DNA of 6,537 nt from positions 1 to 6,537 of the forward strand of contig JAHKXX010000013.1 in assembly GCA_020627425.1 (NCBI GenBank). Direction: 5' to 3'. Of this stretch, positions 5,845 through 6,537 are shown piece after piece. This DNA is from a bacterium. Its GTDB lineage: Bacteria; Bacillota; Clostridia; Oscillospirales; Acutalibacteraceae. Each line of letters starts with the position of its first letter. Position 1 is the first letter of the stretch. Under the pieces are notes generated by a model. The model was not told the origin of the DNA. It saw only the letters and a program-made list of their open reading frames with translations, and did not search any database. The position numbers were made by a program, and so were the translations under genes.

Positions 5845-6537
5845 ATTTGATAAGCTTTTTTATTTTGTTTGCATAGTAAAAAATAAACTCTGTTACAGTC
5901 GGTACACCCTTTGATGAGCTGATAGGAGCAGTATAATATAAAGCCAGGTCGTCAATGCTTGAAACCCGCCACGTTTTGTTAATGGCAGTCTGCATAGCTC
6001 TTTCAACGCTTGGATCGGATTTCTCATACTTTTTACCAATCTCGGCGCATATATCGGTAGTCCGACCGCCTATGACAAGCTTTATGGCTTCAACAAGATA
6101 ATTCCTACCCTTCAGATTATAAGGAATACCTATGTTGTCAAGCTCGTTGGCTATTGCCGTCTCAAGATTAACAGCACTTATGGGAGTCAGATTTATATTG
6201 TTTATTGATTCTCCTCCGTATGACAGAATGGCGTCCTTCATTATCATCAAATAATCAACGACCGACTTTGCCGAATAGTCGCTCTGATGCTTGCTGATAA
6301 TGTAATCAGTCCCCATTGACCTTATTTTGTTATGTGTGATCTTGCTTATATTATTTGTTGTTACAAGGATGTATGGCTTACGATCCGGGTGCTTCTCTAT
6401 CAGATCCTTTAGAAACAGTATGCCGCTGCCTACACCAAAGTGAAGCTCCAGATCCAGTATAACAACGTCCGGATGGAGTTTAAGAACCATTTCCACTCCT
6501 TTACCTGAATCGTTGGTTATATATAAAAGATTTATTC
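5843..6537 (-). CDS. Response regulator: receiver domain plus Spo0A-like C-terminal domain (N-terminus outside window)
   Basis: The frame is open to the right edge (first full codon 6535-6533), so the start and the acidic pocket at the first strand are missing; GTG 6496 falls inside the receiver domain and is not a true start. In the 230 visible residues, Asp28 (VVILDLE) is the phospho-acceptor, Thr59 (ILVTTNN) the switch residue and Lys82 (IISKHQ) the conserved Lys, at normal spacing. Residues ~125-226 resemble the Spo0A DNA-binding domain: IGIPYNLKGRNYLVEAI (Spo0A IGVP..KGY.YLREAI), the recognition-helix region SVERAMQTAINKTW and PTVTEFI. Phosphorylation probably controls its DNA binding. 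It is likely the partner of the kinase 209 bases downstream on the same strand, from which it is separated by the opposing micropeptide unit. It is a Spo0A-like paralogue rather than clearly Spo0A itself, since similarity is moderate and the neighbours differ from those of spo0A (spoIVB, usual in Bacillus). No - strand terminator follows it, so read-through into the kinase is possible. Confidence 0.85.
   Translation of the reverse strand, partial: INLLYITNDSGKGVEMVLKLHPDVVILDLELHFGVGSGILFLKDLIEKHPDRKPYILVTTNNISKITHNKIRSMGTDYIISKHQSDYSAKSVVDYLMIMKDAILSYGGESINNINLTPISAVNLETAIANELDNIGIPYNLKGRNYLVEAIKLVIGGRTTDICAEIGKKYEKSDPSVERAMQTAINKTWRVSSIDDLALYYTAPISSSKGVPTVTEFIFYYANKIKKLIK

Noticed and set aside
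6494..6496. GTG as the start of the response-regulator gene
   Set aside because: The same frame is open to the window edge, and the preceding residues (NLLYITNDSGKG) fit the second strand and helix of a receiver domain. The real start is outside the window.
1..6537. CRISPR array, tRNA or rRNA genes, transposase or insertion-sequence ends
   Set aside because: I saw no regularly spaced repeats, cloverleaf-like segments, rRNA blocks, transposase motifs or long terminal inverted repeats in the window.

Overview
The window looks like chromosome from a low-to-mid-GC, spore-lineage Firmicute, most likely a Ruminococcus-type member of the Oscillospiraceae/Clostridia. The reasons are strong Shine-Dalgarno (SD) sites, several TTG/GTG starts, a SpoIIE-type phosphatase tail, a Spo0A-like DNA-binding domain and an AgrC-like GHKL kinase. 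This placement is inferred from gene style, not from a marker gene.

Left part (1-1964, + strand). The last 33 codons of a PP2C/SpoIIE-family phosphatase are followed by two genes that both encode exported (lipobox) proteins and both appear broken. The first is an alpha/beta hydrolase split by a +1 shift at an 8-A run (380-387). The second is a 5'-methylthioadenosine/S-adenosylhomocysteine nucleosidase with three apparent lesions: a one-base loss right after the start, an in-frame TGA in place of a Gly codon, and a Gly-to-Asp change in the conserved NTG motif. They are 20 bases apart and were probably co-transcribed.

Middle (1965-4130, + strand). A good sigma-A-type promoter (2021-2049) with a small dyad overlapping its -35 box drives a two-gene operon. 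The first protein is 467 aa: an unrecognised N-terminal domain of about 200 residues joined to a carbon-nitrogen hydrolase (nitrilase-fold) domain with Glu/Lys/Cys triad candidates. The second is a Nudix hydrolase of the ADP-ribose-pyrophosphatase type that starts one base after the first stop. Two hairpins follow; the second can also end the opposing gene.

Right part (4158-6537). On the - strand lie a seven-helix AgrC-like GHKL histidine kinase and, upstream of it, a response regulator with a receiver domain and a Spo0A-type C-terminal DNA-binding domain. The regulator runs off the right edge of the window. Between them, on the opposite strand, is a complete tiny unit: a leader with a hairpin that can mask the SD, an ideal SD, a 17-codon Trp-rich ORF (MWGWILEWMKKYFPNHH) and a classic intrinsic terminator.

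This kinase / Spo0A-like regulator / divergent micropeptide arrangement is the most interesting candidate system here. It resembles a cell-cell signalling locus such as agr with its divergent RNAIII/delta-haemolysin transcript, but no AgrB or AgrD homologue is visible in the window. The functional link is inference.
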